This document shows, piece after piece, positions 56,378-64,000 of a stretch of 64,000 nucleotides of DNA. The DNA is from JABHGY01 sp964525185 (GTDB lineage: Bacteria; Fidelibacterota; Marinisomatia; Marinisomatales; UBA1611): the NCBI GenBank assembly GCA_964525185.1, contig CAZGFQ010000002.1, positions 36,814 to 100,813 on the forward strand, given 5' to 3'. The translations under genes and the position numbers were made by a program. Position 1 is the stretch's first letter; every line of letters starts with the position of its first letter. The notes beneath the pieces were generated by a model, which made no database searches, was not told the DNA's origin, and was given only the letters and a program-made list of their open reading frames with translations.

Positions 56378-56935
56378 ATGTTAAATGAAATAAAACAAGA
56401 TGCACAGCATAGAATGGATCAGGCCGTAATGCATACTCAAGGTGAACTAAACAAAGTTCGTACGGGTCGCGCAAATCCTGAAATGTTCAATTCACTTCAG
56501 GTAGACTATTACGGAGTTATGTCTCCATTAAATCAGGTGGCAACGATTGCAGTGCCAGAGCCTAGATTAATTACTTTACAACCTTTTGAGAAATCGCTCA
56601 TTCCTGAAATAGAGAAAGCAATTACGAATGCAAATATGGGATTTACACCAGGGAATAATGGAAATGTTGTTATGATACCTATTCCAGCTTTATCAGAAGA
56701 ACGTCGAAAAGATCTAGTTAAATATGTACATCAATTAGTTGAAGAAGGTCGAATTGCTGTAAGAAATGTTCGGAGAGATGCTTTACATCATATGCATGAT
56801 TATGGTAAAGAAGAACATATTTCTGAAGATGAATTGCATCGTAGAGATGATGAAATGCAAAAATTAACTGATGAACATGTTAAAAAGCTTGGGGAAATGC
56901 AAGAAACAAAAGAAAGTGAAATACTAGAAGTTTAA
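56378..56935 (+). CDS. frr: Ribosome recycling factor
   Basis: Splits the post-termination ribosome with EF-G, 185 residues. KVRTGRANPEMFNSLQVDYY, then GVMSPLNQVATI, LITLQPFEKSLIPEIEKAI and ALSEERRKDLVKYV are diagnostic. It is the last gene before a bidirectional terminator. Confidence 0.97.
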   Translation: MLNEIKQDAQHRMDQAVMHTQGELNKVRTGRANPEMFNSLQVDYYGVMSPLNQVATIAVPEPRLITLQPFEKSLIPEIEKAITNANMGFTPGNNGNVVMIPIPALSEERRKDLVKYVHQLVEEGRIAVRNVRRDALHHMHDYGKEEHISEDELHRRDDEMQKLTDEHVKKLGEMQETKESEILEV

Positions 56936-56964
56936 ATCAATTTTAATCCTTAAGTAAAAATAAT

Positions 56965-56997
56965 AAAAAAAAGCCCTTCATTGAAGGGCTTTTTTTT
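56965..56997. terminator. Bidirectional intrinsic terminator between frr and nrdJ
   Basis: Inverted repeat AGCCCTTC (56972-56979)/GAAGGGCT (56983-56990) with a three-base loop, an A-run on the left and a T-run on the right, so it can act on both convergent transcripts. Confidence 0.94.
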
Positions 56998-57016
56998 ATA
57001 GGTAATTTAAATTGAA

Positions 57017-59428
57017 TTATTCACATTTTGACCAACCGCAATTCCGGCAAGTTCTACATCCACCTTCTTCAACTACGCTAGGTGAATGACATTCTCCACA
57101 CATGGTAATACCGTCAGCTAACCCTTCAGTATCGTCCTTATTTTCGATTTCTTCACTTTGTGCTAATGTAAAACGGACAGCTTCTTTTCCATCCAAATCA
57201 GATTCAGATGTATCATTTCGTTCTATAAGATAATCGTCTAGCGATTTTCCAATAGCATCGGGTGTTGAAAGAATAAGACGTCCATCTTCCCATGTTGGGT
57301 TTGGACCGCTGATTCCTTTTAACTGACGCACAATTGCATTTGGATCAATTCCAGACCTTAATGCGAGAGATATAAGGCGGCTAATTGCTTCAGATTGAGC
57401 AGCGGCATGTCCACCAGCTTTACCAATGGTCGTAAATACTTCACATAACCCATTTTCATCTTCATTAATTGTGATATAGAGTGTTCCTTCGCCGGTACGG
57501 ATACGACGAGTAACCCCTTGAGTTTGAACAGGTCTTAACCGAGGCGCTTTTTCAACATGTGTATCAGAACTAGCAACACTTTTAGCGACTGCTTCCTTTT
57601 TCTCTTTAGGTTTATCAGAAATAAGGATTCCTTCTCGGCTCCCTTCTCGATAGACTGTAATTCCTTTTAATCCAGATTTATAGGCTTCCATATAAATATC
57701 ACCAACAGCATCTTTTGAAATATCTTCAGGAAGATTGACAGTAGATGAAATGGATGAATCAATAAACTCTTGAATGGTTCCTTGCATTTTTACACGAAAG
57801 GAAGCATCAATGGTATGAGCTGTTTTAACATATTCTGGCAAATTAGAATCGTCGCCAAATAATTTTTCAATAATTGGATGAAATACGGTGTATTCGTCAA
57901 AAGCATTTCCATAGCCATCATTTTTCTTAACACGGCGTTTATAAGATGTTGCAAAAATGGGTTCAATTCCGGAAGTAACTCTAGCAACAATGGCTCCACT
58001 TCCTGTGGGTGCTACCGTTGTAATAGTCGCATTTCGAATTCCATGTTCTTTAATTTTATTTTGAAGAGATTTAGGTAAGTTTTTTACAAATTTACTTTTA
58101 CTGTACCCTTTCCAATCAAAATGTTTGAATGCCCCTTTTTCTTGTCCAATTTCAATGCTTGTAGCATAGGATGTATCTCTAAAGATTTGCATTATTTGAC
58201 TAACAGTTTGCAGGGCATCTTCGCTGTCATATTGAATGCCCATTCGTACTAACATATCGCCTAAACCTAGAATCCCAAGTCCAACACGCCGATCGTTTAA
58301 TGCATTCTGTTTTTGATCTTCTAACGCATGTCGATCTAAGTTGTAATCAATCACATTATCTAAAAACCGAATTCCAGTCGAAATGGTATCTTTAAATTGA
58401 TCAATAAGGAAACTTCCATCTTCATCAACGAATCTTTCAAGGTTAACAGCACCTAAATTGCAACATCCGCCATCAGGTAATGGTTGTTCTGCGCAGGGGT
58501 TTGTCGATACAAGTGGACTGCAATATTCTGCATTATGATAATCCTTCATTGTATCCCAAAAGAGTAAGCCCGGTTCGGCGCTTTCATGGGCATGATTAAT
58601 AATTTTGTTCCATAAATCTTTGGCAGGAAGTGTTTTATAAATATCACCATCCCAACGTAAATTAAAGTTGCTATCGGATTGAACTGCTTCCATGAATTCA
58701 TGGGTAAGTAAAACAGAAATATTTGAATATTTAACCATATCCACATTCCCTGTTTTAATTTCAATAAATTTTTCAATATCTGGGTGGTCAATACTAATGG
58801 TTTGCATATTTGCACCACGTCTGCCATGTTGTGCAATTGTATTTGTATTTTCACTGAATAAATTCATAAATCCAGTTGGGCCGCAAGAACTTCCACCCGT
58901 TCCATTAATGGCATCACCCGAAGGGCGGAGGACTGATAAATCATGACCACAGCCACCCCCATATTTATAGGTCATAGCTTCATTAATAATTGTTTCATAA
59001 ATGGAAGATATTGAATCATCTTTAATGGCAACTACGTAACAATTATTGAGGGTTGTAGTAATATCATCTCGACCTGCTCCATGCATAATTCGTCCACCGG
59101 GAACAAATTTAAAATCTTCTAATATAGAATAAAATTTCTTTTCCCATTCTGCGCGAGCTACTTTTGTTTTTTCTACCGATGATATGGCTACCGCTTGCCT
59201 TTCCCATAATTGATAAGGGTGCTCTTCGTATGGTGCGAGATATTTGTTGGTTAATACATTTGCGCCAAGATCGTCATTTTTATAATACTCAGCTTTGGAA
59301 AAGGGATTCACTTCCTGCTGTTCTTCAGCGGTAGGCTTTAAATCTAAAAAAGCCTGTGGGACGGATGTTTTCCCTGATTCGGATCCAGTCTCCGAAATGG
59401 TTAAGTCTAATTTCATAGCTTCTGCCAT
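57017..59428 (-). CDS. nrdJ: Adenosylcobalamin-dependent (class II) ribonucleoside-diphosphate reductase
   Basis: B12-dependent, oxygen-indifferent ribonucleotide reductase, 803 residues. Catalytic-site features: PGGRIMHGAG, TTLNNCYVV with the first redox cysteine, GGGCGHDLSVLRP, VSTNPCAEQPLPDGGCCNLG with the active-site Cys and Glu, and TTVAPTGSGAIVARVTSGIEP. A TSCPD-type domain follows near residues 640-750 (RRIRTGEGTLYITINED). The end is a zinc ribbon, CGECHSPSVVEEGGCRTCRN then CGW. I chose ATG 59428; a TTG at 59434, nearer AGGA, is an alternative. It is the only complete - strand gene. No intein is present. Confidence 0.95.
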   Translation of the reverse strand: MAEAMKLDLTISETGSESGKTSVPQAFLDLKPTAEEQQEVNPFSKAEYYKNDDLGANVLTNKYLAPYEEHPYQLWERQAVAISSVEKTKVARAEWEKKFYSILEDFKFVPGGRIMHGAGRDDITTTLNNCYVVAIKDDSISSIYETIINEAMTYKYGGGCGHDLSVLRPSGDAINGTGGSSCGPTGFMNLFSENTNTIAQHGRRGANMQTISIDHPDIEKFIEIKTGNVDMVKYSNISVLLTHEFMEAVQSDSNFNLRWDGDIYKTLPAKDLWNKIINHAHESAEPGLLFWDTMKDYHNAEYCSPLVSTNPCAEQPLPDGGCCNLGAVNLERFVDEDGSFLIDQFKDTISTGIRFLDNVIDYNLDRHALEDQKQNALNDRRVGLGILGLGDMLVRMGIQYDSEDALQTVSQIMQIFRDTSYATSIEIGQEKGAFKHFDWKGYSKSKFVKNLPKSLQNKIKEHGIRNATITTVAPTGSGAIVARVTSGIEPIFATSYKRRVKKNDGYGNAFDEYTVFHPIIEKLFGDDSNLPEYVKTAHTIDASFRVKMQGTIQEFIDSSISSTVNLPEDISKDAVGDIYMEAYKSGLKGITVYREGSREGILISDKPKEKKEAVAKSVASSDTHVEKAPRLRPVQTQGVTRRIRTGEGTLYITINEDENGLCEVFTTIGKAGGHAAAQSEAISRLISLALRSGIDPNAIVRQLKGISGPNPTWEDGRLILSTPDAIGKSLDDYLIERNDTSESDLDGKEAVRFTLAQSEEIENKDDTEGLADGITMCGECHSPSVVEEGGCRTCRNCGWSKCE

Positions 59429-59434
59429 AGACAA

Positions 59435-59680
59435 AAATTCCTAGTTAATAATTGATTTAATCATGTTTTTACACATTCCAAAAGTGTGCTGACAAATGAA
59501 AAGATAATGAATCGTACGGTTGGCGGTGATGAATATAGAAACCGTCATTTTATTCATCCAACAAATAAAATGAGAAAACCTGTATTCTCGTCGAGAAAAA
59601 AGTTTAAGAAAGTTTAAAACTCACACCGATACGTGAAAGAAAAAAAGATGTATTATAGTTCTAATTCACGTAACTATACA
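59435..59680 (-). promoter_or_regulatory. nrdJ promoter and long structured leader
   Basis: On the - strand a perfect TATAAT (59657 down to 59652) with a weak TGTATA 17 bases upstream gives a leader of about 215 bases. It contains several inverted repeats: TTCTCG/CGAGAA (59585-59597), TCATTTTATT/AATAAAATGA (59545-59554/59564-59573), ACGGTT/AACCGT (59516-59521/59540-59545), and ACAC/GTGT (59471-59487), which resembles an NrdR box but is one base too long. I see no cobalamin-riboswitch B12 box. Confidence 0.4.
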
Positions 59681-59774
59681 CTTTACGAGAGATAGTGGTT
59701 ACAAGTGACAATATGGTTTAAATGATTATTAGTTTTAAAAAAAATATTTGTTTTTTAAAAAAACTCATTAGATA

Positions 59775-59813
59775 GACAACGTTGTCATTATGAATAATTC
59801 GTATAACACGAAT
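59775..59813. other. Palindromes between nrdJ and tRNA-Gly
   Basis: A perfect 12-base palindrome, GACAACGTTGTC (59775-59786), and an inverted repeat, ATTCGT/ACGAAT (59797-59813), lie in the 490-base gap between nrdJ and tRNA-Gly. The CG-centred palindrome looks like an operator. The rest of this gap is AT-rich and holds no gene I can support. Confidence 0.4.
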
Positions 59814-59924
59814 ATTAAGAAATCACAGGTAAAAATGTAAAACAAAGTTTTATAGCTTAATATTTTGGGCATCTCTGCCTAATCATATTTTATTTATTTT
59901 TTATTTATGATAATTTTGCCCATC

Positions 59925-59996
59925 GCGGGCGTCGTATAATGGCTATTACCCTAGCTTCCCAAGCTAGAGACGTGAGTTCGATTCTCATCGCCCGCT
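59925..59996 (+). tRNA. tRNA-Gly (anticodon CCC)
   Basis: Cloverleaf of 72 bases: acceptor GCGGGCG/CGCCCGC, D-arm, anticodon stem CTAGC/GCTAG with loop TTCCCAA (anticodon CCC at 59958-59960), and T-arm with TTCGATT. The CCA end is not encoded. It reads GGG glycine codons. Confidence 0.95.
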
Positions 59997-60013
59997 CAAT
60001 CGATTTTGATATT

Positions 60014-60331
60014 ATGCGTTTTATACCCCTGTTCATATCATGGATTGTCATATCCGCTCATTTTTTCCGCCAAGGTGCAATTGAAATAGCATTTGCATGT
60101 ATTGGTATCCCTTTTGCAATTTTTGCTCGTAAAACAATTATCTCAAAAGGAATCCAATGGATGACTTTTGCCTTAGTAGCTGTATGGATGAATATTGGAG
60201 TTAATTTAATCTCTCATCGACTTTCCATGGGAATGGATTATTTTAGATTAATGATTATCATGGTTGGCATTCTAATTTTCACATTATGGTCTGGTTGGCT
60301 TTTAATTGATAAAGACATAGAGAATAGTTAA
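60014..60331 (+). CDS. Small integral membrane protein, unknown function
   Basis: A 105-residue protein with about four hydrophobic helices (e.g. FIPLFISWIVISAHFF, FACIGIPFAIFA, FALVAVWMNIGVNLI, LMIIMVGILIFTLWS). I set the start at ATG 60014 because the open frame from 59939 would run through the tRNA-Gly gene. It has no strong ribosome-binding site. I do not recognise a family; it may be a genome-specific conserved membrane protein. Confidence 0.6.
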   Translation: MRFIPLFISWIVISAHFFRQGAIEIAFACIGIPFAIFARKTIISKGIQWMTFALVAVWMNIGVNLISHRLSMGMDYFRLMIIMVGILIFTLWSGWLLIDKDIENS

Positions 60332-60394
60332 CTATTTCAATCCTTCGTGGTTGTCATTGCCCACAGTAAATTCTCGCCAATCATTTATCATATT

Positions 60395-60733
60395 ATGTCA
60401 AAAAAACCATTATTTCAATTGAGCTCATGCGTGGCTCACCACACCAAAGATTGGAAACAGTCTGTCCACTTTTATAAAGATGTTATGGGTTTAAATGTTC
60501 AAGAATCTGAATCGCATTTGGAAATAAAAGATGAAAAAATATTTATGTATATTCAAGATAATCCAAACATACAGGGGATGGTTATGGAATATGTGGTCTC
60601 AGATGTGGAAGAAGCTAAATCATATTTAATATCCCATGGCTGTACCGTTATGAAATGGGATGGAAAAGGTAAGGATTGTTATATGAAAGATCCATATGGA
60701 ATTGTATTTAATCTTTGGGAAGAGAAAAAATGA
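60395..60733 (+). CDS. VOC (glyoxalase/bleomycin-resistance) family protein
   Basis: A 112-residue vicinal-oxygen-chelate-fold protein. SVHFYKDVMGLNV is the typical first strand-helix, and YMKDPYGIVFNLWE the typical C-terminal strand with a metal-ligand-type region. The fold covers lyases, dioxygenases and binding proteins, so the reaction cannot be named. The start could also be GTG 60347. It overlaps der by ATGA. Confidence 0.8.
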   Translation: MSKKPLFQLSSCVAHHTKDWKQSVHFYKDVMGLNVQESESHLEIKDEKIFMYIQDNPNIQGMVMEYVVSDVEEAKSYLISHGCTVMKWDGKGKDCYMKDPYGIVFNLWEEKK

Positions 60734-62046
60734 AAGCACCCTTAATCGCTATAGTTGGTCGACCTAATGTAGGAAAATCAACATTTTTTAACCGTGTAAT
60801 AGGCGGGCGTCAAGCCATTGTTGATGCACAAGAAGGAATAACACGTGATCGCATTTATGGGTCCATGGATTGGACAGGATATACATTACGATTTGTGGAT
60901 ACCGGAGGTTATATCCCGGAAGATGTGGATGTTTTTAATGCAGCCGTCAGAGAACAAGCTGAATTAGCCTTGCAAGAAGCAGATATGGTTTTATTTATGG
61001 TGGATGGAAAAGAAAACCCCACAGCAAGTGATCGAACTCTTGCCCAATTTATTCGTGAAACAGGAAAACCATGTTTATTGGCTGTCAATAAATGTGATGG
61101 ATTAAAAGATGATCCAAATCGAAATGCATTTTTTGAATTAGGATTCGAAACATTGGTTTCTTTATCTGCATTGAATGGCCGATTAACAGGGGATTTATTA
61201 GATGAAATTGTTACCTTATTGGGACTAGAAGATTCAGATCGATTTGAAGATGAACATGAAACAGTTCGATTAGCTGTTGTCGGAATGCCAAATGTGGGAA
61301 AATCCTCCTTAACGAATGCCTTATTAAAAAGGGAACAATCTATTGTAACGCCCATTGCAGGAACCACGCGGGATGCCATTGATTCGCCCTTAAAGTGGCA
61401 TGGAAAAGATTTTACATTGGTAGATACAGCTGGTTTAAGAAAGCTATCAAAAATCACTGATAAGATTGAATACTATAGTACTGTTCGATCGCAAAAAGCC
61501 ATTGATCAATGCGATATTGCGTTAGTTCTCATTGATGCGGATAAAGGTTTTGGGAAGCAAGATAAAGCTATCGTAGACCATGTGATTGAAAAGGGGAAAG
61601 GGTTAATCCTTGTTGTTAATAAATGGGATTTAATCACAAAAGAAACGAATACGATGAAAGAGTATGCAGATGAAATTCGATATCAATTTAAATCTTTAAA
61701 TCATTATCCGATTTTGTTTATTTCTGCGGATACACATCAACGTATTCATAAAGTTCTAGAAGTGGCTGATCAAGTATATGAGCGATCCAGAAATATTATT
61801 TCTGCTCGAAAACTGAATGATTATTTAAAGCAATTTGTTCGCAAAAGCCCGCCCCCAGCCGAACAAGGTAAAGTAATTAAATTAAAATATTTAGCACAAG
61901 TTCACCGTGCACCCGCTGTATTTGCTTTTTATACCAATTACCCTAAATTGATAAAAATGCATTATAAACGTCACGTGGAAAATGCGCTGAGAGATGCCAT
62001 TGATTTAAAAGGAATTCCAGTGCGAATTTCCTTTAGAAAAAGTTGA
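60730..62046 (+). CDS. der: GTPase Der (EngA)
   Basis: Double-GTPase needed for 50S subunit assembly, 438 residues. It has two G domains, each with P-loops (GRPNVGKSTFFN near residue 10, GMPNVGKSSLTN near 185) and NKCD/NKWD motifs, and a C-terminal KH-like domain (about 355-438). Start chosen at ATG 60730 after GGAAGAG. The stop overlaps the next start as TTGA. Confidence 0.96.
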   Translation: MKAPLIAIVGRPNVGKSTFFNRVIGGRQAIVDAQEGITRDRIYGSMDWTGYTLRFVDTGGYIPEDVDVFNAAVREQAELALQEADMVLFMVDGKENPTASDRTLAQFIRETGKPCLLAVNKCDGLKDDPNRNAFFELGFETLVSLSALNGRLTGDLLDEIVTLLGLEDSDRFEDEHETVRLAVVGMPNVGKSSLTNALLKREQSIVTPIAGTTRDAIDSPLKWHGKDFTLVDTAGLRKLSKITDKIEYYSTVRSQKAIDQCDIALVLIDADKGFGKQDKAIVDHVIEKGKGLILVVNKWDLITKETNTMKEYADEIRYQFKSLNHYPILFISADTHQRIHKVLEVADQVYERSRNIISARKLNDYLKQFVRKSPPPAEQGKVIKLKYLAQVHRAPAVFAFYTNYPKLIKMHYKRHVENALRDAIDLKGIPVRISFRKS

Positions 62047-62648
62047 AATATACAATTCAGAAAAAAGGGACATCAGTCTATAAGGAAAAACAATCTGAAT
62101 TTGTTGGACATATTTTCCCCATTTTATCCATATCTCAATTCAAACATCATTTAAAAGACTTAAAAAAAGAATACCATGATGCGCGGCATTTTTGTTGGGC
62201 TTACCGCATCCAAAATTCACAAGAAATTGAAGAAAATGCATCGGATGCGGGAGAACCCAATGGAACGGCTGGGTTACCCATTTTTAATCAATTAAAACAA
62301 GCAGATTTAGTCAATGTAGGATTAATTGTGATACGGTATTTTGGTGGTATAAAATTAGGGAAACGTGGATTAATTGATTCCTATGGACATGTAGCAAATG
62401 AAACAATCCGAAAAGTAAAACGATATACTTTCCAGGATGTTTTAATATATAAACTTACCGCTCCCATGGATTTTTATGGACCTATTGCTTCCCACGTGTC
62501 TCAATTAGATAGCAAAATTTTAGAAGATCAATCTGCTGAAACGATTGTGTGGAAAATTGAATGTCCTCGAACGAAAGTGAATGCGTGTATTCAATCCGTA
62601 AAAGAATTAACGTATGGACATGGATTTTTAGAGCCTTGGAATGAATAA
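62043..62648 (+). CDS. YigZ/IMPACT-family protein
   Basis: A 201-residue UPF0029/YigZ protein with the N-terminal IMPACT signature KKEYHDARHFCWAYRI, then NASDAGEPNGTAGLPI and VNVGLIVIRYFGGIKLGKRG. Functions of the bacterial members are poorly known. It starts at a TTG overlapping the der stop (TTGA), so translation is probably coupled. Confidence 0.88.
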   Translation: MKYTIQKKGTSVYKEKQSEFVGHIFPILSISQFKHHLKDLKKEYHDARHFCWAYRIQNSQEIEENASDAGEPNGTAGLPIFNQLKQADLVNVGLIVIRYFGGIKLGKRGLIDSYGHVANETIRKVKRYTFQDVLIYKLTAPMDFYGPIASHVSQLDSKILEDQSAETIVWKIECPRTKVNACIQSVKELTYGHGFLEPWNE

Positions 62649-62653
62649 AAAAA

Positions 62654-62718
62654 GGAGCAGGCGATTCCAAACCAAGGAGGTAATCAAGGAGGGTAGTTTA
62701 GGGTAACACGCCTGCCCC
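62654..62718 (+). other. Structured, Shine-Dalgarno-rich intergenic element
   Basis: A 10-base-pair stem with one mismatch, GGAGCAGGCG (62654-62663)/CGCCTGCCCC (62709-62718), encloses 45 bases containing AAGGAGGTAATC (62674-62685) and, directly after, AAGGAGGG (62686-62693). The first is nearly a full complement of the 16S rRNA 3' end. No start codon follows closely, so these are not ordinary ribosome-binding sites. It may be a regulatory or small RNA. Confidence 0.4.
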
Positions 62719-62758
62719 ACATCTTTTAATACGTAACAAATATAGAAAGGTTTCAAAT

Positions 62759-63775
62759 ATGTACATTTTTAATCAAAATCGATTCATAAAACTATTTTCC
62801 CCATTTTTAATAATGGCATCTTTGATGGCGGGGAAGGGGCAATCACCAATAAAGGTAGGTTTTTGGAATGTTGAAAATTTATTTGATGAACATAATGATG
62901 AAGGCGTAAACGACGAAGAATTTGCCTTAGGTGGAAAAAAAGAAATGAAGCCTGATGTAATGACTTTGAAGCTGAAAAACCTATCTGAAGTTTTGACAAA
63001 AATAAATCCTGATGTATTCGGTATGTGTGAAATAGAAAATAAAGGGATGCTCGTGAGGTGGAATCAATTTTGCACCATAAGAGATTATTCTATTGTGCAT
63101 TATGAATCACCTGACAATCGTGGTATTGATGTGGGTCTTTTTTATGATGCTACTAAATTAAATGTCGTCTCATCTAAACCGATTCCATTATTATTACCCA
63201 CAGGTGGAAAGACCCGGGACATATTGTGTGTAAAATTTGAATCGAATGGGTTTTCTTTTTATGTGTTTGTAAATCATTGGCCTTCCAAGTATGGTGGCGT
63301 AGAAAAAACGATTCCATTGAGAGCTGTTGCGGGGAAAACACTCAGAAATGAAATTGAAAAAATTCTAAAAAAAGATCCATCTGCAGATATTATTGTTATG
63401 GGAGACTTGAATGATGAACCCACAGATCCATCTGTGAATATACATCTTGGCGCAAGTATGAATTTGCAAGATTTAGGACGCGGAAAAAGTATATTGTGGA
63501 ATGTGATGAAAAATTTTCACCGAAACCCAAACGGAAGTACATATAAATATGGTGGTAAAGATATGGTGTATGACCATTTAATTGTCAGCAGTGGTTTGAT
63601 GGATGATAGAGGATGGGGGTTGGTTTCTAATTCTGTTTCAATCTTTGATGGAGACAAATATCGACAACATGGTGGAAAATATGATGGATATCCCTTTCGA
63701 TTTTGGGCTGGAAATCGCCTTCTAGGTGGATATTCTGATCATATGCCAATATTTCTTGAAATTGAATTAAAGTAG
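62759..63775 (+). CDS. Endonuclease/exonuclease/phosphatase-family protein, secreted
   Basis: A 338-residue EEP-superfamily enzyme with an N-terminal hydrophobic signal (about residues 8-26) that suggests export. Catalytic motifs are GFWNVENLFDE (Asn), GMCEIENKG (metal Glu), VNHWPSKYGG, VMGDLNDEPTDPS (Asp/Asn) and the final GGYSDHMPIFLEI (His). The family cleaves nucleic acids or phosphoesters; the substrate cannot be assigned. An AAAGG stretch lies upstream of the ATG. Confidence 0.85.
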   Translation: MYIFNQNRFIKLFSPFLIMASLMAGKGQSPIKVGFWNVENLFDEHNDEGVNDEEFALGGKKEMKPDVMTLKLKNLSEVLTKINPDVFGMCEIENKGMLVRWNQFCTIRDYSIVHYESPDNRGIDVGLFYDATKLNVVSSKPIPLLLPTGGKTRDILCVKFESNGFSFYVFVNHWPSKYGGVEKTIPLRAVAGKTLRNEIEKILKKDPSADIIVMGDLNDEPTDPSVNIHLGASMNLQDLGRGKSILWNVMKNFHRNPNGSTYKYGGKDMVYDHLIVSSGLMDDRGWGLVSNSVSIFDGDKYRQHGGKYDGYPFRFWAGNRLLGGYSDHMPIFLEIELK

Positions 63776-63836
63776 TCTTGTGTAAGCGTAATAAATCATC
63801 TAATTTTCTCGGCACTTTTTAATCAATAATGATCGA

Positions 63837-63866
63837 TTACTGAGTCGTTTTTTACCAGAATACAAT
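63837..63866 (+). promoter_or_regulatory. Possible promoter of tRNA-fMet
   Basis: TACAAT (63861-63866, five of six to the -10 consensus) with a weak TTACTG (63837-63842) 18 bases upstream. The implied start near 63873 fits the tRNA at 63875. Confidence 0.4.
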
Positions 63867-63874
63867 CAAATGAT

Positions 63875-63948
<74 letters not shown>

Positions 63949-63955
63949 CGAAAAC

Positions 63956-63984
63956 AAAAAGGGTCTCGAAAGAGACCTTTTTTT
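63956..63984 (+). terminator. Intrinsic terminator after tRNA-fMet
   Basis: GGTCTC (63962-63967) and GAGACC (63972-63977) with a GAAA tetraloop, an A-run before and seven Ts after. Confidence 0.93.
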
Positions 63985-64000
63985 GATTTTGGGGTGAAAA

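Noticed and set aside
57017..59428. Intein in nrdJ
   Set aside because: Inteins are common in this family, but the coding length of about 803 residues leaves no room for one.
59435..59924. Cobalamin riboswitch upstream of nrdJ
   Set aside because: An AdoCbl enzyme made this attractive, but I could not find the conserved B12-box or the long multi-stem layout on the - strand.
59939..60013. Longer N-terminus for the small membrane protein
   Set aside because: It would translate through the tRNA-Gly gene; the ATG at 60014 is preferred.

Overview
This is an AT-rich bacterial chromosome segment (well under half GC by eye) with very compact coding. Nearly every gene is on the + strand, and neighbours often overlap through ATGA, TTGA or TAATG stop/start junctions. 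Only the class II ribonucleotide reductase and one small broken gene are on the - strand. The cell is clearly Gram-negative: LolCDE-like lipoprotein export, TamB and an Omp85 barrel, lipoprotein signals and a Ccm cytochrome c system. Several genes fit the FCB superphylum (Bacteroidetes/Marinimicrobia-like): a bacterial group II geranylgeranylglyceryl-phosphate synthase, a folP-cdaA pair, a Bacteroidetes-style MetF and an initiator tRNA with a C1/U72 mismatch. A marine Marinimicrobia-type bacterium is my best guess, but that is inference. No CRISPR array, prophage, insertion sequence or rRNA is visible.

Layout. 1-4 kb: end of ispH, then pdxS-pdxT-dxs (isoprenoid precursors and PLP). 4-7.4 kb: cstA and a B12-dependent acyl-CoA mutase large subunit whose specificity residues look like isobutyryl-CoA mutase. 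7.4-12.2 kb: a complete ccmEF(I)ABCD run with a cysteine-type CcmE and no ccmG or ccmH. 12.2-14.9 kb: an archaeal-type (type II) GAPDH-like dehydrogenase, a metallo-beta-lactamase hydrolase and metF. 14.9-20.5 kb: tilS-hpt-ftsH-folP-cdaA. 20.5-26.2 kb: prfB with a programmed +1 frameshift, lysS, two LolC/E-type permeases and lolD. 26.2-30.7 kb: clpC and dnaK. 30.8-37.2 kb: tamB, a tamA-like barrel and a TPR lipoprotein. 37.2-40 kb: MoxR, DUF58 and a BatD/DUF4381-like protein. 40-45.5 kb: efp-accB-accC-gcvH, GGGP synthase, a truncated gmhA, a Xer recombinase, an M50 protease and a tiny membrane protein. 45.5-50.4 kb: ftcD, mutL, a frameshifted zinc-ribbon gene and miaA. 50.4-53.3 kb: a PyrR attenuator followed by pyrR-pyrB-pyrC. 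53.3-57 kb: rplM-rpsI-rpsB-tsf-pyrH-frr. 57-60 kb: nrdJ on the - strand with a long structured leader. 60-64 kb: tRNA-Gly, small proteins, der, yigZ, a structured Shine-Dalgarno-rich spacer, an endonuclease-family protein and tRNA-fMet.

Most of the window is housekeeping. I found no obvious new defence or mobile system. The most informative points are the PyrR RNA switch, the predicted isobutyryl-CoA mutase, the archaeal-type lipid and glycolytic enzymes, the reduced Ccm system, two decayed small genes, and three unexplained non-coding elements (upstream of dnaK, upstream of nrdJ, and between yigZ and the endonuclease).
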